Shown one piece after another: positions 1 through 10,239 of a stretch of DNA of 64,000 bases. Location: assembly GCF_000820005.1 (NCBI RefSeq), contig NZ_CDBL01000004.1, positions 29,467 through 93,466 of the forward strand. Reading direction: 5' to 3'. Under the pieces are notes generated by a model. It searched no databases. It was not told the origin of the DNA and saw only the letters and a list, made by a program, of their open reading frames with translations. The DNA comes from Aeromonas piscicola. GTDB lineage: Bacteria > Pseudomonadota > Gammaproteobacteria > Enterobacterales > Aeromonadaceae. Every line of letters begins with the position of its first letter. The first letter of the stretch is position 1. Position numbers and translations under genes: made by a program.

Positions 1-1
1 C

Positions 2-850
<849 letters not shown>

Positions 851-876
851 TTTGGGATGCGCAATCAAGTAGCTTG

Positions 877-904
877 AAAAAGGCGGCCATTGGCCGCCTT
901 TTTG
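877..904 (+). terminator. rho-independent terminator of gapA
   Basis: A-tract, then the GGCGGCC / GGCCGCC stem and a run of five T, 27 bases after the gapA stop. The symmetric A and T tracts could let it work in both directions. Confidence 0.85.
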
Positions 905-965
905 TATTCTGGACCGTGGATTTTCCGACCCTCTCTTCTGAATGTGCGCGAGCACAGGAGTCCTC

Positions 966-1832
966 ATGCAACCGACACGCTCTCTGACTGCCCACTGTAC
1001 CCTCAGCCACAATGCGGCTGGTCAGCCCCTGCTCACCATCGACAATGGCGATGCCAAGGCCGAGATAAGCCTGTTTGGCGCCCATGTGTTGCGCTACCAG
1101 CGCCACGGCGAACCCGCCTCGATCTGGCTCAGCGACAAGGCCGTGCTGGATGGCAGCAAGCCCATCCGCGGCGGCATTCCCATCTGCTGGCCCTGGTTTG
1201 GCCCGGCCCCCGCCCGTGTCGGCAGCGGCAAACCGTCCCACGGTTTCGCCCGCACCAGCCTCTGGACCCTGGACGGCGTCTCCGATCACGGCGATGGCAC
1301 GCTCGTCCATCTGTCTCTGCGTGACAACGACGCGACCCGCACCATCTGGCCCCACCCCTTCGAACTGGAACTGGACGTCCTGGTCGGCAAGGAGCTCTCG
1401 CTGGTGCTGACCACTCGCAACACGGGCAAAGCCCCCGTCGCCTATAATGCCGCCTTGCACACCTATCTGCAGATAAGCGCCCCAGAGGCTGTCAGCGTGA
1501 CCGGGCTGGGCGAGCCTTACGCCGACAAGCTGACCGGCCAGGATGCGCAGCAACAGGGCGCTCTGACGCTCACAGCGGCCATTGATCGGGTCTACCACCA
1601 ACCTGAGGCCATGATCCGGGTTCAGGATCGCGATCGCACTACTCAGGTGGTCAGCGGCAACCACGACAGCATTGTGGTCTGGACCCCCTGGCTGGAAGGC
1701 GCCACCGCCATGGCTGACATGAGCGACGACGGCTACCGCACCATGCTCTGTGTCGAAGCGGCCATCACGGCCGAGGCTGGTGTAGTCATTGCGCCGGATG
1801 AAGAGCACAACCTCTCGACCGTGATCCTCTGA
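966..1832 (+). CDS. yeaD: D-hexose-6-phosphate mutarotase (aldose 1-epimerase family)
   Basis: Cytoplasmic enzyme of the YeaD branch of the galactose mutarotase family, interconverting alpha and beta anomers of glucose 6-phosphate and related hexose phosphates. Family marks seen: GGIPICWPWFG near residue 70, SHGFART near residue 90 and an AALHTYLQI strand carrying the second active-site histidine near residue 165. The total of 288 residues is typical. An upstream in-frame ATG at 942 exists, but AGGAG is correctly spaced only before 966, so that start was chosen. Position after gapA matches enterobacteria and suggests a role next to glycolysis. A hairpin follows the stop. Confidence 0.93.
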   Translation: MQPTRSLTAHCTLSHNAAGQPLLTIDNGDAKAEISLFGAHVLRYQRHGEPASIWLSDKAVLDGSKPIRGGIPICWPWFGPAPARVGSGKPSHGFARTSLWTLDGVSDHGDGTLVHLSLRDNDATRTIWPHPFELELDVLVGKELSLVLTTRNTGKAPVAYNAALHTYLQISAPEAVSVTGLGEPYADKLTGQDAQQQGALTLTAAIDRVYHQPEAMIRVQDRDRTTQVVSGNHDSIVVWTPWLEGATAMADMSDDGYRTMLCVEAAITAEAGVVIAPDEEHNLSTVIL

Positions 1833-1853
1833 TCTTCACGGCCCCCATAACGA

Positions 1854-1880
1854 AAGAGGGCACCCAACGGGTGCCCTCTT
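1854..1880. terminator. hairpin between convergent yeaD and nadA
   Basis: Perfect 12-bp stem AAGAGGGCACCC / GGGTGCCCTCTT with a 3-base loop, placed between two converging genes. No long T tract follows on either strand, so it may stop transcription weakly in both directions. Confidence 0.6.
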
Positions 1881-1901
1881 CACATCTCATGCCCCAATAG
1901 A

Positions 1902-2975
1902 TCAGGCATTGCCCTGGGTCTTGAGCCTGAGCTCGGCGGCAAAATCGAGCATGCGATCCAGCGGGATCAGCGCCTTCACCCGCAGGGCTTCATCCACCAG
2001 GATTTCGTGACGCTCGGCGCCATCGGTCAACGCCTCCTTGATCGCCACCAGGCCATTCATCGCCATCCAGGGACAGTGGGCGCAGCTACGGCAGGTGGCA
2101 CCATCGCCACCGGTCGGCGCCTCGACCATCTCCTTGTCCGGACAAGCCTGCTGCATCTTGTAGAAGATGCCGCGATCGGTCGCCACTATCAGCTTCTGCT
2201 GGGGCAGCTCTTTGGCCGCCTTGATCAGCTGACTGGTGGAGCCCACCGCATCGGCCAGCTCGATGACGGAAGCCGGAGATTCCGGGTGCACCAGCACAGC
2301 CGCATCCGGGTTCTGCTCCTTCAGCTCGCGCAGGGCTTTGGCCTTGAATTCGTCATGGACGATGCAGTGGCCCTGCCAGCGCAGCATCTGGGCACCCGTC
2401 TTCTTCTCGATATAAGCGCCCAGGTGCCTGTCCGGGCCCCAGATGATCTTGTGACCCTGGCTGTCGAGATGCTCGACTATCTCAAGCGCAATGCTGGAGG
2501 TCACCACCCAGTCTGCCCGCGCCTTCACCGCTGCCGAGGTATTGGCATAGACCACCACTATGTGGTCGGGATGAGCATCGCAGAAAGCCGAGAATTTATC
2601 GATGGGACAACCCAGATCGAGGGAACACTCGGCCTCCAGGGTCGGCATCAGCACCCGCTTGTGAGGACTCAGGATCTTGGAGGTCTCCCCCATGAAACGC
2701 ACCCCGGCCACAATCAGGGTCTGGGCGGCGTGATCCCGGCCAAAACGGGCCATCTCGAGGGAGTCACCGACAAAACCACCGGTGGCCTCGGCCAGCGCCT
2801 GGATCTCGGGATCCGTGTAGTAGTGGGCAACCAGCACGGCCTGACGCTCTTTCAGCAGTGCCTTGATGTCTGCGATCAGGGTCGTTTTCTGCTCGGCGGT
2901 CAGCGGGGCTGGTTTGACCGGGAACGGGTAGTCCATCTCGACCACCGGAGGGATATTGCTCAGTGCATTGCTCAT
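1902..2975 (-). CDS. nadA: quinolinate synthase A
   Basis: Condenses iminoaspartate with dihydroxyacetone phosphate to quinolinate in de novo NAD synthesis; a cytoplasmic [4Fe-4S] enzyme. Seen: the substrate-binding HYYTDPEIQ stretch at residues 51-59, GDSLEMA near 70, the AECSLDLGC motif with C117, and the C-terminal [13 protein letters not shown] motif near residue 295, supplying the expected cluster cysteines. Length of 357 residues is normal. The gene stands alone: nadB is not in the window. A TATAAT-like -10 element lies on the minus strand at 3010-3015, upstream of the start, without a convincing -35. Confidence 0.97.
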   Translation of the reverse strand: MSNALSNIPPVVEMDYPFPVKPAPLTAEQKTTLIADIKALLKERQAVLVAHYYTDPEIQALAEATGGFVGDSLEMARFGRDHAAQTLIVAGVRFMGETSKILSPHKRVLMPTLEAECSLDLGCPIDKFSAFCDAHPDHIVVVYANTSAAVKARADWVVTSSIALEIVEHLDSQGHKIIWGPDRHLGAYIEKKTGAQMLRWQGHCIVHDEFKAKALRELKEQNPDAAVLVHPESPASVIELADAVGSTSQLIKAAKELPQQKLIVATDRGIFYKMQQACPDKEMVEAPTGGDGATCRSCAHCPWMAMNGLVAIKEALTDGAERHEILVDEALRVKALIPLDRMLDFAAELRLKTQGNA

Positions 2976-3009
2976 TGCGACTGTTCCATCAAGGCTTGGA
3001 AAGGCAAAA

Positions 3010-3015
3010 ATTATA
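3010..3015 (-). promoter_or_regulatory. probable -10 element of nadA
   Basis: TATAAT on the minus strand, 35 bases upstream of the nadA start. No good -35 at 16-18 bases was found, so a factor-assisted or extended promoter is possible. Confidence 0.4.
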
Positions 3016-3116
3016 ACCAGAAGCCGCGCACAAACCCATCAACAAATCCTGTGCTACGCAAGTGTCCGAATATACTCAAGTAATTCGTTGTCATTCTTGC
3101 CAAAAGGAGTTGTCGA

Positions 3117-5222
3117 ATGAAACAACGCTCGCTCAAAACCAAGCTGCTGCTGCTCACCATGGGGCTCTTCCTGTTCAGCGGCATCGCCATGACGCTGATA
3201 CAGTCCTCCTCCCTGCAATCACTGCGCAGCAACATCATGAACCAGACCCGCCAGGCGCTGGAACAGGAGGTTTCCCGCACCCTGCAGTTCCAGGCCGAGC
3301 GCTACGCGGTGCAGATAGCCGCCTTGCTGCAGCAGTCCTATCAGGTGCCGCTGGGGATAGCCGCTCAGCTTGAGGGCAGCATGGCCCAGTCGGATCGCAT
3401 CCTCTCCCGCCCCCAGGTCGAGACCCTGCTGGGCAGTCGCTTGCAGCAGGCGAGCGGCATCAGCTCCATCTATGCCCAGTTTGAGCCCAATGGCTACGAT
3501 GGCCAAGATGCCACCTGGCCGTCCGGCGCATCCCATTCAGTCCCCAACAAGGGCAGCCTGGAGATCTACTTCGTTCGCGATCAGGGCGGGAAAGTGTCGC
3601 AACAGCAGGTGGACGCCGCAGCCAGTGACGCCAAGTACGATACCTCGGTCAACGAATTCGGTATTCGCAACAGCGAGTGGTACTTGTGTGGTCGCGATAC
3701 CCGTCGACCCTGTCTGATGGAACCCTACCTCTACGAGATAAGCCCGGGCAACCAGATGCTGATGACCAGCCTGACGGTGCCCATCCTCAAGGAGGGCAAG
3801 TTCGTTGGCATAACTGGTGTCGACATGAACTTGCCCATTTTCCAGCAACTGGCAGAAAGTCTGGGTAAAAGCCTGTATGACAACCAGGCCGACGTAACGC
3901 TGGTCAGCAAGCTGGGGCTCATCGTCGGCAGCAACCGTTACGCCGACAAGCTGGGCCGCCCGCTGACGGAGGCAGGGCTGACCGCGCCAACCGGACAAAC
4001 GCTGAATACCGACACCGATTTCATCTTGCAGCAACCAGTGCGGATCGAGGCGGCCGATACCCAGTGGTGGCTGCTGATCAAGGTGCCCAAGGCGCTGGCC
4101 CTGAGTCAGGCCAACACCATCAGCAACCAGCTGGGCGACCTGCTGCAAGCCGCCCAGCAACAACAGCTGATTGCCGTCACCATCATCACCCTGCTGGCGC
4201 TTGGGCTGCTCATCTGGTTTATCCAGACCATCACGGCCCCGCTGTCGCTCATCAGCCGCCACGTCGCCCACCTTTCCAGCAACGAGGGGGATCTGACCCA
4301 GCAGATGCAGGTAGACACTCATCAGGAGCTGATCGAACTGGCCGGCCAGCTCAACGCCTTTCTTGGCAAGCTGCGTGGCATGGTGCAGGGCAGCAAGCAG
4401 ATTGGACAGCAAGTGCGCCAGCAGGCACAGGGGATGAAGCAGACGGCCGACACCATGCGCGCCAGCCTGGATGAACAGAGCATAGAACTGGAGAGCGTGG
4501 TCAGCGCCATGCATCAAATGAGCACCACTGCTGTCAGTGTGGCGGGTTATGCGGAGCAGGCCGCCCAGGAGTCGGAGGCAGCCACCCATCACATCAACAC
4601 CGCCCAGCAGACCCTGAGCCGCGCTCGTACCGAGATCCATACGCTAGTCGAGGACATGCACCAGGCCGACAAGGCGGTGGCCCAGGTGGCCCAACGCAGC
4701 ACCAATATCAGCCGCATTCTGGATGTGATCAGAGCCATCGCCGAGCAGACCAACCTGCTGGCGCTCAATGCGGCCATAGAGGCGGCGCGGGCGGGAGACA
4801 TGGGACGAGGCTTTGCGGTGGTGGCAGACGAAGTCCGGGCGCTCGCCACCAAGACCCGCGAGTCCACCGACGAGATAGGCCAGCTCATCGGCAGCCTGCA
4901 AACCGAGGTGAGCAGCAGCCAGCAGCTGATGAGCACAGGCATCACCCGTTCGGCCAGTACGGTCGAGGGCACGGAGCAGGCCTTCGAAGCACTCAACCGG
5001 GTGGTCGCCCAGATCCAGCAGATCCACGATCACATCAGCCAGGTCGCCACGGCGGCCGAGCAGCAGAGTGCCGTCAGCGACGACATCAACCAGAACCTGA
5101 TGCGCATTGGTGATGCCGCCACCACCCTGGGACAGGAGGCCAGTGCCAGCCATCGCCTGAGCGAGGAGCTGGAGCAGGCCTCTGGCGCCCTGGCAACCCA
5201 GCTGGATCGTTTGAGAACCTGA
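3117..5222 (+). CDS. methyl-accepting chemotaxis protein with dCache-type sensor
   Basis: Transmembrane chemoreceptor signalling to CheA/CheW. N-terminal membrane segment at about residues 9-30, a periplasmic region of roughly 315 residues with double-Cache features (a GITGVDMNL strand near residue 236), a second membrane segment near 347-369, HAMP near 370-424, then a long cytoplasmic coiled coil. The highly conserved hairpin tip ([20 protein letters not shown]) is near residue 541. There is no C-terminal NWETF-like pentapeptide. An AAGGAG ribosome site precedes the ATG well. Ligand is unknown; dCache receptors often bind amino acids or small organic molecules. A second, unrelated-sensor receptor lies at 17821. 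Confidence 0.93.
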   Translation: MKQRSLKTKLLLLTMGLFLFSGIAMTLIQSSSLQSLRSNIMNQTRQALEQEVSRTLQFQAERYAVQIAALLQQSYQVPLGIAAQLEGSMAQSDRILSRPQVETLLGSRLQQASGISSIYAQFEPNGYDGQDATWPSGASHSVPNKGSLEIYFVRDQGGKVSQQQVDAAASDAKYDTSVNEFGIRNSEWYLCGRDTRRPCLMEPYLYEISPGNQMLMTSLTVPILKEGKFVGITGVDMNLPIFQQLAESLGKSLYDNQADVTLVSKLGLIVGSNRYADKLGRPLTEAGLTAPTGQTLNTDTDFILQQPVRIEAADTQWWLLIKVPKALALSQANTISNQLGDLLQAAQQQQLIAVTIITLLALGLLIWFIQTITAPLSLISRHVAHLSSNEGDLTQQMQVDTHQELIELAGQLNAFLGKLRGMVQGSKQIGQQVRQQAQGMKQTADTMRASLDEQSIELESVVSAMHQMSTTAVSVAGYAEQAAQESEAATHHINTAQQTLSRARTEIHTLVEDMHQADKAVAQVAQRSTNISRILDVIRAIAEQTNLLALNAAIEAARAGDMGRGFAVVADEVRALATKTRESTDEIGQLIGSLQTEVSSSQQLMSTGITRSASTVEGTEQAFEALNRVVAQIQQIHDHISQVATAAEQQSAVSDDINQNLMRIGDAATTLGQEASASHRLSEELEQASGALATQLDRLRT

Positions 5223-5240
5223 TGAGAAACAGCCATAAAA

Positions 5241-5265
5241 AAAGCCCGCATCGTTGCGGGCTTTT
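5241..5265 (-). terminator. terminator of the Val/Lys tRNA operon
   Basis: Stem AGCCCGCA / TGCGGGCT with a TCGT loop. On the minus strand it is followed by seven T, just after the last tRNA of the array. On the plus strand it may also stop the chemoreceptor transcript. Confidence 0.85.
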
Positions 5266-5270
5266 CGATC

Positions 5271-5346
5271 TGGTGGTCGTTACTGGGATCGAACCAGTGA
5301 CCCCCTCCTTGTAAGGGAGGTGCTCTCCCAGCTGAGCTAAACGACC
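5271..5346 (-). tRNA. tRNA-Val (anticodon TAC), copy 3 in transcription order
   Basis: 76-nt cloverleaf with acceptor GGTCGTT/AACGACC, anticodon loop CTTACAA and encoded CCA. The Val genes in this array are identical to each other. It is a predicted substrate of TrmN6, encoded at 36431. Confidence 0.96.
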
Positions 5347-5363
5347 TGGGATTCTTGAAATGA

Positions 5364-5439
5364 TGGTGGGTCGTGCTGGATTCGAACCAGCGACCAATTG
5401 ATTAAAAGTCAACTGCTCTACCGACTGAGCTAACGACCC
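5364..5439 (-). tRNA. tRNA-Lys (anticodon TTT)
   Basis: 76-nt cloverleaf, acceptor GGGTCGT, anticodon loop CTTTTAA, CCA encoded. Fifth gene in the transcribed array. Confidence 0.96.
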
Positions 5440-5462
5440 ATCTAAATCATTTTTTTACAAAC

Positions 5463-5538
5463 TGGTGGTCGTTACTGGGATCGAACCAGTGACCCCCTCC
5501 TTGTAAGGGAGGTGCTCTCCCAGCTGAGCTAAACGACC
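5463..5538 (-). tRNA. tRNA-Val (anticodon TAC)
   Basis: 76-nt cloverleaf identical in sequence to the Val genes at 5271 and 5695, CCA encoded. Fourth gene in the array. Confidence 0.96.
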
Positions 5539-5559
5539 TGGGAATGCTTGTTGCCAAAC

Positions 5560-5635
<76 letters not shown>

Positions 5636-5694
5636 CCACCTTCTGCCTGGCACTGTTCGCCTTCGGCAAACAGTTTCAACTCTACTCACAAAAC

Positions 5695-5770
5695 TGGTGG
5701 TCGTTACTGGGATCGAACCAGTGACCCCCTCCTTGTAAGGGAGGTGCTCTCCCAGCTGAGCTAAACGACC
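5695..5770 (-). tRNA. tRNA-Val (anticodon TAC)
   Basis: 76-nt cloverleaf, identical to the other two Val genes, CCA encoded. Second gene in the array. Confidence 0.96.
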
Positions 5771-5800
5771 TGGGAATTCTGTCTCCACCTGGTGGAGAAA

Positions 5801-5876
5801 TGGTGGGTCGTGCTGGATTCGAACCAGCGACCAATTGATTAAAAGTCAACTGCTCTACCGACTGAGCTAACGACCC
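5801..5876 (-). tRNA. tRNA-Lys (anticodon TTT), first gene of the array
   Basis: 76-nt cloverleaf with anticodon TTT and encoded CCA. It is the promoter-proximal gene, about 45 bases from the predicted start of transcription. Confidence 0.96.
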
Positions 5877-5927
5877 TCACCACGACCAGGACCGGCTGCA
5901 ATACTGCACCGGCTCTGACGGCGGCCT

Positions 5928-5955
5928 ATATTACGGATTTATCATCCTGGCGCAA
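5928..5955 (-). promoter_or_regulatory. promoter of the tRNA operon
   Basis: On the minus strand TTGCGC, a 16-base spacer and TAATAT, followed by a GC-rich GGCCGCC discriminator of the kind seen in stringently controlled stable-RNA promoters. It lies just upstream of the first tRNA-Lys gene. Confidence 0.65.
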
Positions 5956-6050
5956 TAGAAAATTCTTAAATTCAATCTGATTGTTCACTGCGCATACAAA
6001 GCGGGGCCGTATTTACAAGACTGTTACGAAAACAGTGACATACGGCAATG

Positions 6051-6851
6051 CTACAACTTGCTCAGACTCTGCTTGGCCAACTGGGCCGGCGAGGTATTGG
6101 GATAGCCCTTGATCACCTGCTCATAGAAGGTCTTGGCTTCCGCTTTCTTGCCATCTAGCTGTGCCAGCATACCCAGCTTCAGCAGGGCATCGGCCCGCTT
6201 GGGAGACTTGCTGAACTTGTTCGCCACGGTAGAGAACTGGGCCGCGGCACCGGTTCTGTCACCCTTGTTGAACAGCAGCTGACCGAGCCAGTAGTGGGCA
6301 TTCGGCACATAGCCCGAGCTTGGGTACTGCTTGATGAACCCTTCGAAGGCGGGAATGGCCTTGTCGTAGTTCTTGTCCTTCAGCACCATGTTCACGGCCG
6401 CATCATAGGCCTGATTTTCATCCAGATTGGCGGAGTAGTTGGCCGCAGCAGCCGGGGCTGCGCTCGCACCGGCCACCGGTGTGGCGGGGGCAGCGGCAGG
6501 CTGGCTATTGGCCACCTTGTCGAGCTCCTGGTAGAGCTGGCGCTGACGCTCTTGCGACTGCTCCATCTGGTAGGTTTGCTGCTCCAGCTGGCCGCGCAGT
6601 TCGGAGACCTCCCCTTGCAGGGAATCCACCTGTTGCTGCAACTCGGCTTGCAGGCGCAGACGGGCATTGAGGGTGCGCTCCAGCAAGGCGACCCTGTCTT
6701 CCAGGCTGCCTGTGGGCATGATGGCGCCATTGTTGCCGCTGAGGGCCACGCTACCACCGCCACTGAGATCGCTCACGGGCGCAGCCGCCTGAGCGCTCAG
6801 TGCAACTAACACTGCCATCACAAGAGTTGCTTGCTTGTACACAGATTTCAT
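6051..6851 (-). CDS. cpoB: Tol-Pal accessory protein CpoB (YbgF)
   Basis: Periplasmic protein that links Tol-Pal with peptidoglycan synthesis by PBP1B during division. Signal peptide MKSVYKQATLVMAVLVAL.. ends at an AQA|A site near residue 23. Next comes a glutamine-rich coiled coil (about residues 50-110) that forms the trimer, an Ala/Pro linker and a C-terminal TPR domain of about 120 residues. 266 residues match the family. ATG 6851 was preferred to an in-frame TTG at 6860 because it gives a normal signal peptide. Last gene of the ybgC-tol-pal operon, separated from pal by a 74-bp repeat array made of copies of its own start. Confidence 0.95.
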   Translation of the reverse strand: MKSVYKQATLVMAVLVALSAQAAAPVSDLSGGGSVALSGNNGAIMPTGSLEDRVALLERTLNARLRLQAELQQQVDSLQGEVSELRGQLEQQTYQMEQSQERQRQLYQELDKVANSQPAAAPATPVAGASAAPAAAANYSANLDENQAYDAAVNMVLKDKNYDKAIPAFEGFIKQYPSSGYVPNAHYWLGQLLFNKGDRTGAAAQFSTVANKFSKSPKRADALLKLGMLAQLDGKKAEAKTFYEQVIKGYPNTSPAQLAKQSLSKL

Positions 6852-6930
6852 TCGGATCAAACCTTAGCGTTTAGTGCAAATAAAACGGCCATCGCAATAG
6901 TCGCTTACTTATACACAAATTTCATTCGGA

Positions 6931-6999
6931 TCAAATCGGTAGCCTCGGTGTATATAAAACGGCCATCACAATAGTCGCTTGTTTATACACAAATTTCAT
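6931..6999 (-). other. possible 22-residue leader ORF in repeat unit 2
   Basis: Begins MKFVYKQATIVMAVL and ends RLPI before TGA, again five bases from the next ATG. The third unit (start at 6925) differs: it stops after six codons (MKFVYK). Translation is not shown. Confidence 0.35.
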
Positions 7000-7004
7000 T
7001 CAGA

Positions 7005-7073
7005 TCAAACCGGTAGCTTCAGTGTAAATAAAACGGCCATCGAAATGGCCGCTTGCATATACACGAATTTCAT
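7005..7073 (-). other. possible 22-residue leader ORF in repeat unit 1
   Basis: Begins MKFVYMQAAISMAVL and ends KLPV, matching the CpoB signal peptide and then reading into TGA because 74 is not a multiple of three. Its stop is five bases before the next unit's ATG, and TAAGG overlapping the pal stop could serve as its ribosome site. Whether it is translated is unknown. Confidence 0.4.
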
Positions 7074-7085
7074 TCGGATCAAACC

Positions 7086-7610
7086 TTAGTAAACCAGAAC
7101 CGCACGGCGGTTTTTGGCAAAGGCATCCTCGGTATGAGACATATCCAGCGGCTTCTCTTCGCCATAGCTGACGATGGAAAGCTGCTCGGCCTGCACACCC
7201 AGGGTTTGCAGATACTTGGCTACAGCCTTGGCACGACGCTCGCCCAGCGCGATGTTGTATTCCGGAGTACCGCGCTCATCGGCGTGGCCTTCGATCAACA
7301 CCTTGACGGACGGACGCTCACGCAGGTAGCTGGCGTGTGCATCCAGCAGATCAGCGTACTGACCCTGAATGTCATAACCATCAAACGGGAAGTAGATCAC
7401 GTTGTCGCGTTGCAGTGCTTCGAACTTCTGACGCATCTGCTCTTCCGGGGACAACATGCCGTTTGCGCCACCGGTTTGTACACCGCCCATGCCGTCGGTC
7501 ATGCCTGACTCGGCGCCTGCGGCGTCGGAATCAGAAGAGGAGCTACAAGCGGCCAGGGTGAACAGTGGCAGTGCGATGGCCAAACCCTTGAGCAGTTTAT
7601 TGAGTTGCAT
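7086..7610 (-). CDS. pal: peptidoglycan-associated lipoprotein
   Basis: Outer-membrane lipoprotein that anchors the outer membrane to peptidoglycan and binds TolB and TolA. Type II signal peptide with lipobox LAAC (C22), a Ser/Gly-rich linker, then an OmpA-like domain from about residue 65. The peptidoglycan-binding motif IEGHADERGTPEYNIALGERRA is seen near residue 105, with the conserved Asp and Arg residues. 174 residues is normal. It follows tolB in the operon and precedes the repeat array before cpoB. Confidence 0.97.
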   Translation of the reverse strand: MQLNKLLKGLAIALPLFTLAACSSSSDSDAAGAESGMTDGMGGVQTGGANGMLSPEEQMRQKFEALQRDNVIYFPFDGYDIQGQYADLLDAHASYLRERPSVKVLIEGHADERGTPEYNIALGERRAKAVAKYLQTLGVQAEQLSIVSYGEEKPLDMSHTEDAFAKNRRAVLVY

Positions 7611-7659
7611 GCTATTTCCTTAAACCTTTATAACAAAACAAAAAACAATCGAATTTTTA

Positions 7660-8985
7660 TCAATTCAAGAAGGGCGACCAAGCTGGTGCACGAATTTCAC
7701 CGCTACTGGTCGGAAGCACAGCCTTGAAGCGACCATCGGTCGATACCAACGCCAGACTCTTGCGACCTTGATAGATGGTGGCATAAATGATCATGCTGCC
7801 ATTGGGAGCCACACTTGGCGACTCATCCAGAGCACTCTGGGTAAGGACCAACAGGGCATTGTTTTCCATGTCCTGACGGGCAATACGGTATTGTCCCTGA
7901 ACACGGGTCACCATCACCATGATTTTGCCATCAGGAGTAATGGATGCACCCTGGTTGGATTCACCTTCCCACGTCATCCGGTGAGTCATACCAGTCGCCA
8001 AATTTACGCTATAAATCTGGGGTTTGCCACCACGTTCAGAGGTGAACAACAAACTTTGCCCGTCCGGCATCCAGGAGGGTTCGGTGTCGATCACCCGGCT
8101 GGTGGTGACTCTGGTCAGCTGCTTGCTAGCGACATCAATCACATAGAGGTTCGGTGAACCATCTTTGGAGAGAACGATAGCCAAGCGACGACCATCCGGA
8201 GACCACTCAGGCGCCCCGTTAATACCACGGAAACTGGAGATCAGACTGCGCTGCTGGGTGTAGATATCCTGCACATAGATTTCGGACTTCTGGTTCTCGA
8301 AGCTCACGTAAGCCAGCTTGCTGCCATCCGGCGACCAGGCCGGAGACATCAACGGCTCGCGGGAGCGCAGCAGGGTCTTCTCGTTGTAACCATCGTAGTC
8401 GGCGATGCGCAGCTGGTACGGGAACTGGGTCCCCTGTTGCACTGAGACGTAGGCCAGACGGGTCAGGAAGGCGCCACGTTCACCGGTCAGACGCTCATAG
8501 ACGATGTCGGAGATGCGGTGGGCAAACTGGCGCATCTGGGCACCCGGAATGGTCGCCATGCGGCTATCCAGGATATAACCATTGCTCTCGCCGCCCTGGG
8601 TCTTGGCCAGCTGGCCCTTCAGCACGTCGACCAGCTCGAAGTTGATCTTGTAAGTGCCGTCGCCGACAGCCGAAATAGAACCCACCACCACGGCTTCAAC
8701 CCCTTGGGACGCCCAGGGAGCGAAGTTGATCTCGCCACTGGAGCTCGGGGTCTGCGGCATCTGGCCACGGGCCAGCGGTTTGAACTTGCCACTGCGCATC
8801 AGATCGTTGGAGACCACTTCCGCGATGTCCTGCGGCAGTTGCCCGTTCCCTTCCCACTTGAAGGGGGCGACGGCAATGGGACGTGCGCTATCAATACCGC
8901 CGGTGATGACGATGTCCAAGGCCGCCTGGGCACTCTGGCCCAGCAACAAACAGCCAACCAAAGCAAAAAATACTTTTCTGATCAT
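7660..8985 (-). CDS. tolB: Tol-Pal periplasmic beta-propeller protein TolB
   Basis: Periplasmic partner of Pal and TolA, needed for outer-membrane constriction during division. Sec signal peptide (cleavage after SAQA near residue 21), an N-terminal domain to about residue 160, then repeated WSPDG / [12 protein letters not shown] blades of a six-bladed propeller. Length of 441 residues fits. About 80 bases separate it from tolA and 50 from pal. Confidence 0.97.
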   Translation of the reverse strand: MIRKVFFALVGCLLLGQSAQAALDIVITGGIDSARPIAVAPFKWEGNGQLPQDIAEVVSNDLMRSGKFKPLARGQMPQTPSSSGEINFAPWASQGVEAVVVGSISAVGDGTYKINFELVDVLKGQLAKTQGGESNGYILDSRMATIPGAQMRQFAHRISDIVYERLTGERGAFLTRLAYVSVQQGTQFPYQLRIADYDGYNEKTLLRSREPLMSPAWSPDGSKLAYVSFENQKSEIYVQDIYTQQRSLISSFRGINGAPEWSPDGRRLAIVLSKDGSPNLYVIDVASKQLTRVTTSRVIDTEPSWMPDGQSLLFTSERGGKPQIYSVNLATGMTHRMTWEGESNQGASITPDGKIMVMVTRVQGQYRIARQDMENNALLVLTQSALDESPSVAPNGSMIIYATIYQGRKSLALVSTDGRFKAVLPTSSGEIRAPAWSPFLN

Positions 8986-9067
8986 GGCTTAAATACTCGG
9001 TTCCAATAAAAATGAGAGGTTAAATTCCTTTCTCAGCAAGACGCTGCCTGACCCCGTTTTATCATGC

Positions 9068-10234
9068 TTAGATGCTAGGTTCTAACTTGAGGTTGAACTC
9101 CTTCAACATCTCGAATGCCGCAGGATCCTTCGGCACTGGCAGTTGATTGGCCTTCAATACCGCCGCTTTGCCGGAACGGCATACCGCCGGGTCACCCTGG
9201 CCGTTATCTACCGATATGACAAAGCCTGTGCTGGCAAGACGTACGCCGATAGTACATGTTTTACCCCGCATGGTGGGATCCAAAATCATGTAGCGCTCGA
9301 CCGTGGCCTTGATCAGCGCGGCATATTTATCGACCTCGCCCTGCGCCTGCGCCGATGCGGCCTGACTGCGAGCATTGGCCTCAGCCGACAGCTGCTGCTG
9401 CATCATGTCTTCCATCTCTTTTTGCAGCTTGGCCTCCTCGGCTGCCTTGCGCTTGCGCTCCGCCGCTATCTTGGCTTTCTTGTCAGCCTCGGCCTTGGCC
9501 TTCTTCTCTGCGTCAGCTTTTGCCTTCTTGGCGGCCTCTTCCTTGGCCTCCTTGGCTTTCTTGTCCGCTTCAGCCTTGGCCTGTTTCTCGGCCTCTGCTT
9601 TGGCTTTCTTGTCCGCCTCGGCCTTGGCTTTCTTCTCAGCCTCCTGCTTGGCCTTCTTGTCGGCTTCCGCTTTCTTGGCTGCCTCCGCCTTGGCCTGCTT
9701 CTGTTCGGCCTCTTTCTTCTCTTCCTGTTCCTTTTTCTTCTTCAGCGCCAGCGCCTTGCTCTCGGCCTCTGCCGCTTTGCGCTCAGATTCCGCCTGCTTG
9801 GTTTTGTTTTCTTCCAGCTTGCGGGCTTCCTCGGCCTTCTGGGCCTTCTCTTCCGCCTGCTTCTGTTCGGCTACCTTCTTTTGCTTCTCGGCCTCTGCCT
9901 TGCGGGTCGCCTCTTCGGCTTCCTTGCGCTTGGTTTCAGCGATGCGCAGCCGCTCCTGCTGCTGGGCCAGCTCACGCTTGGCGATGTCCGTGTCTTCCTT
10001 GTCCTTCTCTTTCTCTACCTTCTGAGGCTTGGGTTGAGATTTCTGCTGCTGGATCTGCTTGGCCTGCTCGTTGAGGAAGTTTTCGTCGAGCATGACGGCA
10101 TTGACGATCTGCCCCTTCGACTCTGGCCGCTTCGGTTTGCTGAAGTCGACCCCGACCAGCAAAATGATGCCGATGATCAGGTGCAGCAGCAGCGACGCGA
10201 TGAGATAACCGGAAATACCACGCTTCACGTCCAT
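9068..10234 (-). CDS. tolA: cell envelope integrity inner-membrane protein TolA
   Basis: Spans the periplasm to link the TolQR motor with TolB and Pal. One N-terminal membrane anchor (about residues 9-29), a very long Lys/Ala/Glu-rich helix with repeats of the type AEADKKAKAEAEKKA (about residues 45-275), and a compact C-terminal domain with the Cys pair CTIG...CRSG expected for domain III. 388 residues. The repetitive helix makes the antisense strand look open over long stretches. Starts 5 bases after tolR. Confidence 0.96.
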   Translation of the reverse strand: MDVKRGISGYLIASLLLHLIIGIILLVGVDFSKPKRPESKGQIVNAVMLDENFLNEQAKQIQQQKSQPKPQKVEKEKDKEDTDIAKRELAQQQERLRIAETKRKEAEEATRKAEAEKQKKVAEQKQAEEKAQKAEEARKLEENKTKQAESERKAAEAESKALALKKKKEQEEKKEAEQKQAKAEAAKKAEADKKAKQEAEKKAKAEADKKAKAEAEKQAKAEADKKAKEAKEEAAKKAKADAEKKAKAEADKKAKIAAERKRKAAEEAKLQKEMEDMMQQQLSAEANARSQAASAQAQGEVDKYAALIKATVERYMILDPTMRGKTCTIGVRLASTGFVISVDNGQGDPAVCRSGKAAVLKANQLPVPKDPAAFEMLKEFNLKLEPSI

Positions 10235-10239
10235 CTCCG

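Larger units (their letters stand above)
6852..7085 (-). repeat. three 74-bp tandem copies of the cpoB start region
   Basis: Start-codon positions on the minus strand recur at 7073, 6999, 6925 and finally 6851 (the real cpoB), a period of exactly 74 bases each time. Every unit carries a TTTGATC(C/T)GAATGAAA box followed by bases resembling cpoB codons 3-18. Both outermost units keep the TAAGG that joins pal's stop to the leader, as expected if a single ancestral pal-cpoB junction was amplified. Units have diverged by scattered substitutions, so the array is not recent. Confidence 0.92.
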
